Positions 5,774 through 6,282 of a stretch of 6,282 nucleotides of DNA are shown piece by piece. This stretch comes from UBA1359 sp035411265. Its GTDB lineage: Bacteria; Patescibacteriota; Patescibacteriia; Patescibacteriales; Patescibacteriaceae. The stretch is taken from the NCBI GenBank assembly GCA_035411265.1, contig DAONSQ010000033.1, positions 1-6,282 on the forward strand. Reading direction: 5' to 3'. The notes under the pieces are model-generated. The model saw only the letters and a list, made by a program, of their open reading frames with translations. It did no database searches and was not told where the DNA came from. Each line of letters starts with the position of its first letter. Positions within the stretch are counted from its first letter, which is position 1. The position numbers and the translations under genes are program-made.

Positions 5774-6282
5774 ATGAACTCCATTAATATTTTCGATGTT
5801 TTTCTAGACAACCTTACCGTCAAACAGCTCTGGGACAAGTTGGAAGAATTCATTACTAGCAAGACCAACCATTTAGTAGTCACGGTTAATGCTGAGTTTA
5901 CTCTACTGGCTAGGAAGAATGAACTATTTCGCAACATCTTAAATGGAGCCGATCTATCCTTGCCTGATGGCTCTGGACCAGCCCTAGCAGCCTTAACTTA
6001 TGGTAAAAAAATTAAACGCCACGTCGGCGCTGATCTAACTGCCAATCTACTTAATTATGCTCAAAATAATAACCTACCAGTCGCTGTAATTAATTGGCGT
6101 GGCGGATTATCTAACAGCAAAGAGTTAACGGAAAAAATAGTCTCAAGATATCCAGCTTTAAAAATAATCATTATCGATACTGAACGAGATGTTGAATTAA
6201 ATCAATCTCAAATAGAAAAAATAAATTCTTTTGCTCCGGTCTTAATGTTCTCTACTTTAGGAGCACCTTGGCAAGAATATTT
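5774..6282 (+). CDS. WecG/TagA/CpsF family (GT26) glycosyltransferase, N-terminal 169 residues; 3' end cut off
   Basis: The frame is open from ATG 5774 to the window edge, 169 codons of a family usually near 240. These enzymes move N-acetylmannosamine or a related sugar from a UDP donor onto an undecaprenyl-linked acceptor at the inner face of the membrane, in the making of teichoic-acid linkers, enterobacterial common antigen or other glycopolymers. Visible family motifs are VVTVNAE (35-41, T37), LPDGSG (63-68, D65), the HVGADL segment (83-88) and LGAPWQE (162-168, the family's G.P.QE motif). D65 and T37 match residues reported as important in TagA of Thermoanaerobacter italicus, as I recall. 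The acceptor cannot be told from sequence. The gene starts one base after the AlkD-like stop, with no Shine-Dalgarno of its own, so it probably depends on translational coupling. The C-terminal segment that helps membrane binding in this family is beyond the window. Confidence 0.92.
   Translation, partial: MNSINIFDVFLDNLTVKQLWDKLEEFITSKTNHLVVTVNAEFTLLARKNELFRNILNGADLSLPDGSGPALAALTYGKKIKRHVGADLTANLLNYAQNNNLPVAVINWRGGLSNSKELTEKIVSRYPALKIIIIDTERDVELNQSQIEKINSFAPVLMFSTLGAPWQEY

Noticed and set aside
1..6282. Recoded UGA (genetic code 25 of some candidate phyla)
   Set aside because: No gene needs an in-frame TGA read through; all frames work with the standard code and the three visible stops are TAA.

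Overview
The window looks like a chromosomal piece from a small-genome bacterium, most probably of the candidate phyla radiation (Patescibacteria, Parcubacteria-like). This rests on general style: AT-rich DNA, tightly packed genes, weak or absent Shine-Dalgarno sites for most genes, TAA stops, and above all an exported protein joining a lysozyme-like domain to VYLV..G.KR repeats, a type I associate with that group. No marker gene is present, so the placement is inference. The standard genetic code fits every gene.

Layout. Bases 1-4151 are read leftwards as an apparent two-gene operon. First comes a full-length ClpB disaggregase (1524-4151). Ten bases after it follows an exported protein with a lysozyme-like domain and four repeats (1-1513, its 3' end cut off by the window edge). 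Bases 4152-4347 are a divergent control region. It holds a near-consensus sigma-70 promoter for clpB (TTGACA, 17 nt, TATATT) whose start site lies inside a 10-bp inverted repeat with a 9-nt spacer. That repeat matches the CIRCE/HrcA heat-shock operator except for one symmetric base-pair exchange. A possible second, extended -10 promoter lies just upstream, and a rightward promoter lies further right.

Rightwards come an unrecognised two-helix membrane protein (4348-4965, strong Shine-Dalgarno), an intrinsic terminator (4971-5000), an AlkD-like DNA glycosylase (5047-5772), and, one base later, the start of a WecG/TagA/CpsF (GT26) glycosyltransferase (5774 to the window end).

How they work together. 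The left half is a heat-shock unit: HrcA-type control of ClpB, with a cell-envelope protein probably riding on the same transcript. The right half pairs DNA alkylation repair with glycopolymer synthesis, probably by operon packing rather than shared function. The most unusual point is inside ClpB: after the second sensor-1 segment it carries an Ile-Gly-Phe tripeptide at the place where ClpA and ClpC carry their ClpP-docking motif. This raises the possibility of a ClpB that can dock a protease. I saw no CRISPR array, tRNA, rRNA, insertion sequence or phage feature.
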